Of a stretch of 64,000 bases of DNA, positions 1-7,816 are shown in pieces. The notes below the pieces were generated by a model. That model ran no database searches, had not been told where the DNA came from, and worked only from the letters and a program-made list of their open reading frames with translations. Both the position numbers and the translations under genes were made by a program. Numbering within the stretch: the first letter of the stretch is position 1; each line of letters begins with the position of its first letter. Source of the stretch: Gilliamella sp. Lep-s35 (GTDB taxonomy: Bacteria; Pseudomonadota; Gammaproteobacteria; Enterobacterales; Orbaceae); contig NZ_WTEX01000009.1 of assembly GCF_009795845.1 (NCBI RefSeq), positions 1 through 64,000 of the forward strand, written 5' to 3'.

Positions 1-71
1 GGATACAAATACGGGTACATTTTTCATCTAAATTTTTCAAATCCAGTAACCACAAGAATTCACCCCACATC

Positions 72-94
72 TTCGATTCCGCGTCCGGGCACCA
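72..94 (+). other. tRNA-Phe 3'-end fragment, probable att site
   Basis: The 23 bases TTCGATTCCGCGTCCGGGCACCA match the T-loop, acceptor strand and CCA end of bacterial tRNA-Phe (E. coli reads TTCGATTCCGAGTCCGGGCACCA). The 71 bases before it cannot fold as the rest of a tRNA: there is no GCCCGGA acceptor strand and no GAA anticodon arm. It is therefore a fragment and not a gene. A duplicated tRNA 3' end is the usual scar of a tyrosine-integrase island, so this is probably one end of an integrated element whose other end lies outside the window. Confidence 0.6.
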
Positions 95-110
95 ATCACC
101 AAATTCTAAG

Positions 111-133
111 ACCTGCTTCTAGCAGGTTTTTTT
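111..133 (+). terminator. Rho-independent terminator after the tRNA fragment
   Basis: The stem ACCTGC/GCAGGT with a five-base loop is followed by a run of seven T. It sits 17 bases after the CCA of the tRNA-Phe fragment, where a tRNA terminator would stand, so it may have been copied together with the tRNA end. Confidence 0.75.
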
Positions 134-244
134 ATGCCTAAAGCCTTTTCAAATAAGCCTTTCAGCTTGTTTCACTACTCAACCGAATTCAACTGAAATT
201 ACCCCAAATCAAGCGGAAAATCGGATATAAACCCGGATACATTT

Positions 245-814
245 CAATTTACACTGATAATAGGGCGAAAATCGCTATCCTAAAAGCAAATCGACATCGT
301 TATAGCATAACAAAACTATGTCAATATTTAGGATTATCAAGACATTATGCTTATTATCAGTGTAAATTGAATAGACAAAAATCAGTAGGGCTTTATGCTA
401 ATAAAATCGTGACGCTATTTAATCAAAGCTATCAGTCTTATGGCACAAGACGAATTCGTTTTGATTTACAAAAAGAGAATATTTGGGTGTCACGCCGTTA
501 CATTGCTCGGGTGATGAAAGCCTTATTGTTAGTATCAAAATACACCGTTAAACATTATCAATCTCACACTACGGAAGTGAATGAAACCGCTGCATGACAA
601 TGCGGTAGCGGAAGCGACATTTAAAACAATTAAAACGGAATTTGTAAAAGGCCAACGTTTTAACTCAACGGCTGAGTTACAACGAGCTTTTTCGGCTTAT
701 GCTTATTGGTATAATCATAAACGATTACATTCTTCGTTAGGCTACTTGCCTCTCGTTGAATTTAAAAAACACTTACCCTTTAATTGTTTTGTTTGAAAAT
801 GTGTTGCCATTCCA
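245..814 (+). pseudogene. IS3-family transposase OrfB relic, copy 1
   Basis: Open frame from about 265 to 597 encodes the N-terminal part of an IS3-family OrfB (AKIAILKANRHRYS..., then an HTH_21-like segment with YGTRRIRFDLQ). It then jumps frame at about 580-597 into the C-terminal end of the rve integrase core (NAVAEATFKTIKTEF, YNHKRLHSSLGYLP), which stops at 796. The middle of the catalytic domain, with the first two acidic residues of the DDE triad, is deleted, and orfA is missing. The element ends at about 814 with GTGTTGCCATTCCA, the same terminus as the second relic near 21134. It is a dead fragment and cannot transpose by itself. Confidence 0.85.
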
Positions 815-867
815 ATCGCTTTTTTATACAAACGTTAATGAGCTTAAAATAAGGAAAGGAATACGAC

Positions 868-1947
868 ATGACAATTGATGATTTAAAAGCACAAAACTTA
901 ATCTTATTTGAAGTGATCAGCGGTAGCCGTGCATTTGGTTTGGCTACTGAAACATCAGATACCGATATTACAGATACCGATATTAAAGGGGTGTTTTATT
1001 TACCTAGAGATAAATTTTATGGACTCGAGTATATTCCGCAAATTAGTAATGAAACTAATGATATCGTCTATTATGAATTAGGTCGCTTTGTTGAGTTATT
1101 GCTAAAAAATAATCCGAATATTTTAGAAGTATTGGCTTCTGTACCCGACTGTATTTTATATTAGCATCCAATTATGCAGCAGTTAACCCTTGATCTATTT
1201 TTATCCCAACAAACTAAACAAACCTTTGCTCACTATGCAATGTCACAAATTAAAAAAGCTAAAGGATTGAATAAAAAAATCAATAATCCCATTGAGGTGA
1301 AACGTAAATCGGTTCTTGATTTTTGTTATATTATTCAAGGTCAGCATGCTTATCCCCTCACCAATTGGTTAAGTGAAAAGCGTTTTGAGCAACACTTATG
1401 TGGTTTGGTGAATATTCCACATAGTCGAGATTTATATGCGCTTTTTTATGATGCATCGGGGGAGTGTGGCTATCATGGTATTATTCAAAATGATGATTCG
1501 ACCGAACTTTGCTTGTCATCGGTGAAAGTAGGCGCCACAGTAAATGCTTACTTAAGTTTTAATCGTGATGGTTTTTCATCGCATTGTCGTGATTATAAGG
1601 CTTACTGGCAATGGGTTGAAAAGCGAAATGAGCAGCGTTATCAAAGTAATATTAAAAGTGGTAATGATTTTGATGCTAAAAATATGATGCATACCATTCG
1701 CTTATTACAAGTTGCTCATGAAATAATGACCAAAGGCACCATTACCAATAAACGCACTAATCGAAACGAACTGCTCGCCATTAAAAATGGTCAATTAAGC
1801 TATGATGAGATTATGCATATCTCAGAAACATTGTTAAGCAAAATTGAAATCGCATCGCTAACATCATCACTACCTGAACTGCCTGATTCAAATGAAATTA
1901 TTGCTCGGTTAATTAAAATGCGGGAGTGGTTATATAATCGATATTAA
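868..1947 (+). pseudogene. MNT-type nucleotidyltransferase (COG3541-like), interrupted
   Basis: Two open segments, 868-1164 and 1165-1947, lie in the same frame and are separated only by TAG at 1162-1164. Joined, they give about 359 residues resembling the COG3541 predicted nucleotidyltransferases. The N-terminal part carries the minimal nucleotidyltransferase signature GSRAFGLAT followed by S-D-T-D-I. That acidic motif is itself duplicated by a 15-base tandem repeat (956-970 and 971-985), giving TDTDI twice. A nonsense codon plus an in-frame duplication in the active site argue for a dead gene. The RBS AAGGAAAGG precedes the ATG at 868. Family members often sit in phage or defence neighbourhoods; here the neighbour is an IS relic. 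Confidence 0.8.
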
Positions 1948-2072
1948 GTAATAAAAAATTATAGAATATATACAATCGAGGAAAGAGAAATCAATTACCA
2001 AAATGGTCCAAATTATAAAAATGAAATATCCAAATCATTAAGGTTATATAGAAATAAATCCCTAAATTTTTA

Positions 2073-2639
2073 CTAAACAGGTATATGCAAATTTTTGACT
2101 TCATAGCGAACACCTGACAAATATAAATTACGTAAAAAACAATCAATTTGGTCATGTGTGTATACCCCACTTATCACGCTTTTTTTTAGTTTTACTTTTT
2201 TATTTTTAAAAGTTATAAATAATATATATATAGGATGCCATCTCCCTTTCCATCTTATCCTTTTCCTTGGCTTCACTGTAAATGGATACCCGTTAAATGG
2301 ATACTTGAAATATTCGACCTTAATGATTTTAACTTCAAGATCTTGGCAAATTGGAATATAAATTTTTGGTCTAATTTTTCGTAAAATAATAATGCTTTTC
2401 TTTGTGATATGGAAAGTTGGAGTCATGCATAGCCATACTAAAATAGTAGCAGGAAAAAACCACACACCGTGAATTAAAAATAATAATTCATCAACACCTA
2501 TAAATAAATTTATAACAGCTAGAAAAATAAAAACTAATAACAAAATAGACCAAAATAAAACACCAAAAACCAGTGCTGTTAATATAATATCCATAAAAGA
2601 TTTTTTTAATGGTTTATTTTGTTTTCTTCTTGTGTTCAT
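2073..2639 (-). CDS. Unknown small membrane protein
   Basis: A 188-residue protein I do not recognise. A basic N-terminus (MNTRRKQNKPLKKS) precedes two hydrophobic segments at about residues 17-45 and 52-72, which look like a transmembrane hairpin. The remaining C-terminal part is soluble, strongly basic and rich in beta-type residues, with KPRKRIRWKGRWHP near residues 123-136. The shape resembles small PH-like or DUF membrane proteins that reside next to toxin or immunity genes, but no family can be named from sequence alone. It is isolated between the accessory genes and the trehalose operon, and is very AT-rich, like the flanking noncoding DNA. Confidence 0.5.
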   Translation of the reverse strand: MNTRRKQNKPLKKSFMDIILTALVFGVLFWSILLLVFIFLAVINLFIGVDELLFLIHGVWFFPATILVWLCMTPTFHITKKSIIILRKIRPKIYIPICQDLEVKIIKVEYFKYPFNGYPFTVKPRKRIRWKGRWHPIYILFITFKNKKVKLKKSVISGVYTHDQIDCFLRNLYLSGVRYEVKNLHIPV

Positions 2640-3122
2640 TTTTTTCTCTGTTTTTTAACGATGATAAATCTATTATTTTCAATGGTATTATTACTGATCG
2701 AATTATAATTTATTATTTTATAATAATTATTTTTATATACCAAATTCTAAAAATCAAAATTATCCCAATAAATATGATTGAAGAATATTTTTTAGTATAA
2801 AACGAATGTATTATTGCTCTATTTCTCGATAGCTTTACTAATTAGATCATTTAACATGCTCTCTATAACACTTTATCTCAAAACAACCTAATATTGATAT
2901 TCATCACTTATGCTAATTAATCACTGTTCTAGTTGGTATAGATAGACATTCTGATTACCCGTTTTTTATAACAGGAAAGTTAGATTTACACATAAAAAAG
3001 TATGATTTGCCAATTATTTAACGTGATTTAGATTAGCTGTTAATTAACTAACATATAGGAATTGATGACCAATATGAACTATCCACAACTTTTGATGAAC
3101 AACATATTATGAAGTTTCAATC
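2640..3122. other. Gene-poor AT-rich stretch with possible coding remnant
   Basis: No intact gene is visible. Between about 2930 and 3120, short plus-strand stretches read like decayed coding sequence (VGIDRHSDYPFFITGKLDL, then IDDQYELSTTFDEQHIMKF) separated by stops. These could be remains of one small gene, but no family is recognisable and chance cannot be excluded. The rest is low-complexity A+T sequence. Confidence 0.25.
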
Positions 3123-3152
3123 AAAAAGCCAACACGATGGTTGGCTTTTTTT
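3123..3152 (-). terminator. Terminator of the treBC operon
   Basis: A GCCAAC/GTTGGC-centred stem of about nine pairs has a six-base loop and T-runs on both strands. It lies 80 bases downstream of the treC stop codon on the minus strand and is the obvious end of the trehalose operon. Confidence 0.7.
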
Positions 3153-3232
3153 ACTCCCCAGTTTGTCCAACATTTTTTAATTCAATAGAACAAAATGATT
3201 TAGCGTATATTCTAGTAATCTGATGCCACCGA

Positions 3233-4906
3233 TTAACTATTTAGGTGCAACCAATACATTGCCTCATAAGGTTGCAACACCATTTCTGGCTTTAATACAA
3301 TTTGGTTTTCATAATTACCTAGTAATCTTTGCCAATGACTATTTTCTAACCCTTTAGGTAATTGCCATTTAACCGTATTTTCGGTCAGATTGGCTATCAC
3401 CAGTAACGTTTGATTATGCCACCGCCTGATATAGCACCAATAATCAGCAATATCTGGCGTTAAATCTTGATAATCACCAAAAATAAAAATCGGGTACGTT
3501 TTGCGTAATTTAATTAAGGTTTGATAGCAATAAAATACCGAATCAGGATCATCGAGTGCCGCTTTGACATTAATTTGTGGATAATTATTAGCAACCTCAA
3601 TCCAAGGCTTACCTTTAGTAAAGCCAGCATTGGCTGAATTATCCCATTGCATTGGCGTTCGGCTGTTGTCTCTGGATTTGTTAGCAAGGATAGCTAAAAT
3701 TTCCGCTTTAGGCATACCATCTGCTATTTTTTCTTGATAGATGTTAAGACTTTCCACATCTTTATATTGTGAAATATCAGTAAAATGAGGATTGGTCATA
3801 CCGATTTCTTCACCTTGATAAAGATAAGGTGTGCCTTGTAAACCATACAGCAGCATGGCTAACATTTTGGCCGATTGTTTGTGATATTGGTTTTCATTAC
3901 CAAGGCGTGAAACGATACGAGGTTGATCATGATTACACCAAAAAATTGCATTCCAAGCCTTACCGTGCATACCTTTTTGCCAATAGCCAAGGATTTTTTT
4001 AAGTTCAAGTAAATCGGGCTTAGCCAGCGTCCATTTTTCCCCATTTGGATAATCAATTTTTAAATGATGAAAATTAAATGTCATGGTCAACTCTTTGCCA
4101 TTCAATGCGGCATATTTTTGACAGTTTTCTAATGTAGTGGATGACATTTCGCCCACTGTTTTTAAACCATTAGGTTGGAAAACATCTCGGCTGATCTCTT
4201 GCAAAAATTCGTGTATTTTGGGGCCGTCCGTATAATATTTTCGTCCGTCACCTTGCTCGTCATCCGGAAAGTCTTGCTGTTTGGAAACTAAATTAATCAC
4301 ATCAAGCCTTAATGCATCAACGCCTTTATCAGCCCAAAATTGACATACTTTTTTAATTTCTTGACGAACGGTTGGGTTTTCCCAATTAAGATCGGCTTGC
4401 TGTTTAGCAAATAAATGTAAATAGTATTGTTTGGATTGCTCATGCCATTGCCATGCTTTACCGCCAAATTTTGACCGCCAATTGTTGGGTTCAAAGCCGT
4501 CAGCTTTGGCATCTTTCCAAATATAAAATGAGCGATAAGGGCTTGACTTATCTAGGGCCGATTTAAACCATGGGTGCTGTGTTGAAGTATGATTAAACAC
4601 CATATCCATCATAATGCGAATACCACGCTCGTGCGCTTGTTTAACCAGTAGCTCAAAATCAGCCATTGAGCCATAGCTCGGATCTATATCATAATAATCC
4701 GACACATCATAACCGTTATCAATTTGTGGGGATGGATAAATCGGCGTTAACCAAATAGCACTAACCCCTAAATTTTCAAGATAATCTAATCGGCTAATAA
4801 TGCCTAATAAATCACCCGTTGTACCAGCACCACTGGCTTGGAAACTTTTGGGATAGATCTGGTAAATAGTACCATTTTGCCACCAAGGGATATTAATTTT
4901 ATTCAT
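3233..4906 (-). CDS. treC: Trehalose-6-phosphate hydrolase
   Basis: A cytoplasmic GH13 enzyme that splits trehalose 6-phosphate into glucose and glucose 6-phosphate. The 557-residue length fits TreC. It begins with the typical WWQNGTIYQIYPKSFQ and carries the GH13 regions in order: DMVFNHTS near 101-108, the nucleophile in GVDALRLDVI (D202), the acid/base in TVGEMSS (E253) and the third acid in NHDQPR (D327). It lies 77 bases downstream of treB in the same orientation, so the two form one operon for uptake and breakdown of trehalose. No treR repressor gene is nearby. Related oligo-1,6-glucosidases share the fold, but the treB partner makes TreC the firm choice. Confidence 0.95.
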   Translation of the reverse strand: MNKINIPWWQNGTIYQIYPKSFQASGAGTTGDLLGIISRLDYLENLGVSAIWLTPIYPSPQIDNGYDVSDYYDIDPSYGSMADFELLVKQAHERGIRIMMDMVFNHTSTQHPWFKSALDKSSPYRSFYIWKDAKADGFEPNNWRSKFGGKAWQWHEQSKQYYLHLFAKQQADLNWENPTVRQEIKKVCQFWADKGVDALRLDVINLVSKQQDFPDDEQGDGRKYYTDGPKIHEFLQEISRDVFQPNGLKTVGEMSSTTLENCQKYAALNGKELTMTFNFHHLKIDYPNGEKWTLAKPDLLELKKILGYWQKGMHGKAWNAIFWCNHDQPRIVSRLGNENQYHKQSAKMLAMLLYGLQGTPYLYQGEEIGMTNPHFTDISQYKDVESLNIYQEKIADGMPKAEILAILANKSRDNSRTPMQWDNSANAGFTKGKPWIEVANNYPQINVKAALDDPDSVFYCYQTLIKLRKTYPIFIFGDYQDLTPDIADYWCYIRRWHNQTLLVIANLTENTVKWQLPKGLENSHWQRLLGNYENQIVLKPEMVLQPYEAMYWLHLNS

Positions 4907-4937
4907 TGCTTGCTCTTTATTATTTATTTTTTGATAA

Positions 4938-4967
4938 ATTAACCGCTCAATGATAAGAACGGTTAAT
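4938..4967 (-). other. Intercistronic hairpin between treB and treC
   Basis: The inverted repeat ATTAACCG/CGGTTAAT with a 14-base loop sits in the 77-base gap between the two trehalose genes. It has no U-run on the minus strand, so it is more likely an mRNA stability or processing hairpin than a terminator. That role is inferred. Confidence 0.4.
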
Positions 4968-4983
4968 GGTTATTAACTCGTGT

Positions 4984-6411
4984 TTAGCGAATATCTAACG
5001 TACCTTTTTTAAGTTTTATTTTATAAACGATCGAAGTTAAAACAATCGGAACCACAATTGCCACAATCATCGCCAAAGCATAAATCGACCAATATATCGG
5101 CTTTATCGATAAAATACCCGGCAAACCGCCAACCCCAATACCATTTGATAACACACCAAACAAACCACAAATTAACCCAGCTAAAGCTGAACCAACCATA
5201 GCGCACAGCATCGGGAATTTATAGCGCAAATTAATACCGTACATGGCCGGCTCGGTGACGCCTAAATAAGCCGATATAGCAGCAGGAACCGACACTTCAC
5301 GCTCATTATGTTTTTTACTAACTAAAATAATACCCACAACAGCCGAAGCTTGCGCAATATTAGATAAAGCAATAATTGGCCAAATCGGCGTACCGCCCAT
5401 ACTTTCAGTCATTTGTAAATCAATCGCAAGGGTTGTATGGTGAATACCTGTAATCACCAATGGCGAATAAAAGAAACCAAAAATAGCAGCGCCAATAAAG
5501 GCATAATCCCCCGTCATTAAATATTTAACAATAAAAGCAATACCATTACCTAGCATGCGTCCAAAAGGACCCAATAAAAAATGCGCTAAAAAGACGGATA
5601 GTAACAAGGCTACAATTGGCACTATCACCAAATTTAGGTAATCTGGCACGATTTTGCGTAATCGTGTTTCGATCCAACCCAACGCTAAACCTGCAAAAAT
5701 AGACGGAATGACCTGCGCTTGATAGCCGACTTTTTCGATACTAAACCAACCAAAATCCCAAACATCAGGGATTTTACTGCCAAGATCATACGCATTCATT
5801 AACTGAGGGGAAACTAACGTAATACCAAGTACAATACCAAGTACGGGTGAGCCACCCATTTTTTTTACGGTAGACCAACAAATGGCGACCGGTAAAAAGT
5901 GGAAAATCGCCTCGCAAGGTAGCCAAAGTATACTGTAAATTGGCGCCAACCAATGATAGGTTTGTATCAGCGGTTTATCATCAATGGTTGGCATTTCGCC
6001 AATAATATTACGCACACCTAATAACAAACCACCAGCAATTAGCGCCGGTAACAATGGCACAAAAATTTCGGCTAAATTAGAAATTAGTCTTTCAAAAAAG
6101 GACATATTTTGTTTTGCAGCTATTTTAGTTTGTTCCTTGCTTGCCTCGTTTAAATTTAATTGTTGGATAAGTGATTGATAATAACTATTAACATCAGTAC
6201 CAATAATTACCTGAAATTGTCCAGCATTATTAAAACAACCTTTCACAAAAGGCAGTTCTTCTATGGCTTGAACATCAGCTTGCTTAGGATCAATTAAAGC
6301 AAACCTTAATCTTGTTAAACAATGGGTGACACTGGCAATATTTTTACTTCCGCCAACCAACTCAATTAATTGTTTGATTGATTCTATTGCTATTGTTGTA
6401 CTTTTAACCAT
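4984..6411 (-). CDS. treB: PTS trehalose-specific EIIBC component
   Basis: An inner-membrane phosphotransferase permease that imports trehalose as trehalose 6-phosphate, receiving phosphate from EIIA-Glc (Crr) because it lacks its own EIIA domain. The EIIB domain covers about residues 1-85, with the phosphorylated cysteine in VTHCLTRLRF (C31). A linker leads into an EIIC domain of about ten hydrophobic segments from about 110 to 470, including GVTEPAMYGINLRYKFP, the typical sugar-binding loop of the glucose/sucrose superfamily. Its length of 475 fits TreB. It is the first gene of treBC, with a consensus CRP box about 135 bases upstream of the ATG, which predicts carbon-catabolite control. Confidence 0.93.
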   Translation of the reverse strand: MVKSTTIAIESIKQLIELVGGSKNIASVTHCLTRLRFALIDPKQADVQAIEELPFVKGCFNNAGQFQVIIGTDVNSYYQSLIQQLNLNEASKEQTKIAAKQNMSFFERLISNLAEIFVPLLPALIAGGLLLGVRNIIGEMPTIDDKPLIQTYHWLAPIYSILWLPCEAIFHFLPVAICWSTVKKMGGSPVLGIVLGITLVSPQLMNAYDLGSKIPDVWDFGWFSIEKVGYQAQVIPSIFAGLALGWIETRLRKIVPDYLNLVIVPIVALLLSVFLAHFLLGPFGRMLGNGIAFIVKYLMTGDYAFIGAAIFGFFYSPLVITGIHHTTLAIDLQMTESMGGTPIWPIIALSNIAQASAVVGIILVSKKHNEREVSVPAAISAYLGVTEPAMYGINLRYKFPMLCAMVGSALAGLICGLFGVLSNGIGVGGLPGILSIKPIYWSIYALAMIVAIVVPIVLTSIVYKIKLKKGTLDIR

Positions 6412-6513
6412 AATCTTATTCTCTCCTTAGTGAAGCCAAATTGAAACTTACACTATTTTAAATTTATCAATAAACTAGCTATTTTTGAGCTTCGATTCAC
6501 TATAGATTGAATT

Positions 6514-6529
6514 CATTTATTAATAAATG
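6514..6529. promoter_or_regulatory. Perfect 16-bp palindrome upstream of treB
   Basis: CATTTATTAATAAATG is identical on both strands. It lies between the CRP box and a possible minus-strand -10 TATAGT (6504-6499), where a repressor would block the promoter. It is a candidate operator for a trehalose regulator encoded elsewhere. AT-rich palindromes also arise by chance, so confidence is modest. Confidence 0.4.
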
Positions 6530-6545
6530 GAAACATACTCTTGTT

Positions 6546-6561
6546 TGTGACTGATGTCACA
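6546..6561 (-). promoter_or_regulatory. CRP-cAMP binding site for treBC
   Basis: TGTGACTGATGTCACA has both perfect half-sites TGTGA and TCACA with the canonical six-base spacer. A possible -10 TATAGT at 6504-6499 would put the start near 6492, about 61 bases from the centre of the box, which is the classical class I spacing. A PTS sugar operon is an expected CRP target. Confidence 0.75.
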
Positions 6562-6703
6562 TATTGCAGAGAAATAAGCACAAATTAAATAAACGTGATT
6601 GTTGGCTAGCTTATTAAATTGCAAGGAGGAATAGTAATACTGTTCAAAGATTGCCCAACAGTAGTTAGAATAAAAAATTAGATAAAAATTTATGAAATTT
6701 AAA

Positions 6704-7816
6704 TTAGCATAAGCCAAAACTATTTAATAACGCCAATAAGCTATTTCTAATAATGTTATTATCTTGCGTTAAATCAATAGTACAAAATGATAATTTATGT
6801 CCTTGAATGGTCATATTTTCATTAACTGTCACGCCGACAGCTGGGTATAGCAACATGCCAGAGGCACTGACGGATAAAGGATCGCTATCTTTTTCCTGAC
6901 TTCTTAAATAAGCATACAATTGATAAAGATGATGACTACTAAACGAGTTAAGTCTAAATCGTGATTTTTTTAAAATAGAAGTACATTTAGTATCAATAAT
7001 TAAACGTTGTGTATAATTGCTATTTTCAAGGATTAAATCGGTTTTCATGGTGGGCAAATAGGCGGTGATATTATCGGTCGCATTGCTATATTGCCAATTT
7101 AGTTTTTTACCTGCATAAATAGTCCATTGCTGAGGATCTAAATTTACACGATAAAAACCAACTATCGCTTTTTCAAATAATTCCCGTAACCAATGATCGT
7201 TTTTTTTTAGTTGTTCAATGGTATGTAATCCTTGAAATTGAGTAGGAATTGACAAGCTAAAAATCAGTTTTGCTAAAGAGATTAAAGTATTATCTTTAAG
7301 ATTCGCATGGTTAAAACGTTCCTTTTCATAGCAATAATATGTTGTTTGACCAATATTCAACGCAGTAAATTGGTGAATAATTTTTCTACATTGTTCAATT
7401 AAGCTTGCATCATTCAATTGTTTTACTAATAAATGAGCCGCAGCATGAATATAGCGATTTTTAGGGGTATCTATCGTTAAATCATCATATCGACATTGAA
7501 TTTTACCCTTTGCTAATAATTGTTTACGCTGAGTAGTTAAAATATCTATTTTTCCTCTGACACGATTAAGTGCTTTTGTTGTGAGCTGATAATCTGCGGC
7601 AAGATGATGTATTAACCTTTTATTTGCTGCCTGACAATATAGTTTGGCGGCGAGTGTTATTAATTCCTCAGGGTTAGTTTCCAGCTCTATTCTCTGTTTT
7701 TTCCCTACAGTTTTATAATAATCAGAAGCATAGAGCAAAAGTAGCCATATGTTTCTAATTGGTATTTTGGCAACGGTAGTATTGGTTAATAGCGGATGAT
7801 AATTTATCGTGGCCAT
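6704..7816 (-). CDS. McrC-like nuclease subunit of a McrBC-type system
   Basis: A 370-residue protein with the McrC plan: an N-terminal region that contacts the McrB ring (IPIRNIWLLLLYASDYY near 18-34) and a C-terminal PD-(D/E)xK nuclease core. The visible catalytic set is D260 in MKTDLIL and D275-T-K277 in LIIDTKC, followed by an HHLYQLYAYL helix near 295-304. In the McrBC family this subunit cuts DNA when the McrB ring drives translocation to modified sites. Its ATG overlaps the McrB stop codon by one base (TAATG), so the two are translationally coupled. E. coli mcrC is similar in length. Confidence 0.8.
   Translation of the reverse strand: MATINYHPLLTNTTVAKIPIRNIWLLLLYASDYYKTVGKKQRIELETNPEELITLAAKLYCQAANKRLIHHLAADYQLTTKALNRVRGKIDILTTQRKQLLAKGKIQCRYDDLTIDTPKNRYIHAAAHLLVKQLNDASLIEQCRKIIHQFTALNIGQTTYYCYEKERFNHANLKDNTLISLAKLIFSLSIPTQFQGLHTIEQLKKNDHWLRELFEKAIVGFYRVNLDPQQWTIYAGKKLNWQYSNATDNITAYLPTMKTDLILENSNYTQRLIIDTKCTSILKKSRFRLNSFSSHHLYQLYAYLRSQEKDSDPLSVSASGMLLYPAVGVTVNENMTIQGHKLSFCTIDLTQDNNIIRNSLLALLNSFGLC

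Larger units (their letters stand above)
1..245. repeat. Pair of direct repeats flanking the tRNA-Phe fragment
   Basis: A 23-base unit at 1-23 (starting GGATACAAATACGGGTACAT) recurs at 223-245 (starting GGATATAAACCCGGATACAT), with about 18 of 23 positions matching. The two copies bracket the tRNA-like fragment at 72-94. Spaced repeats of this kind next to a tRNA 3' end would suit arm-type binding sites of a tyrosine integrase, but no integrase gene lies in the window, so that role is inferred. The first copy touches the window edge and may extend further. Confidence 0.4.

Noticed and set aside
1-94. A complete tRNA-Phe gene at the window start
   Set aside because: Only the last 23 bases match. 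The preceding bases have no acceptor strand, D-arm or anticodon arm.
2158-2800. Plus-strand ORFs of 67 and 63 codons
   Set aside because: The first is antisense to the membrane protein gene at 2073-2639 and the second overlaps its start and AT-rich noncoding DNA. Composition is low-complexity and there is no ribosome site.
6520-6717. A 65-codon minus-strand ORF downstream of mcrC
   Set aside because: It overlaps the CRP box and palindrome of the treB promoter and has no ribosome site or family resemblance.
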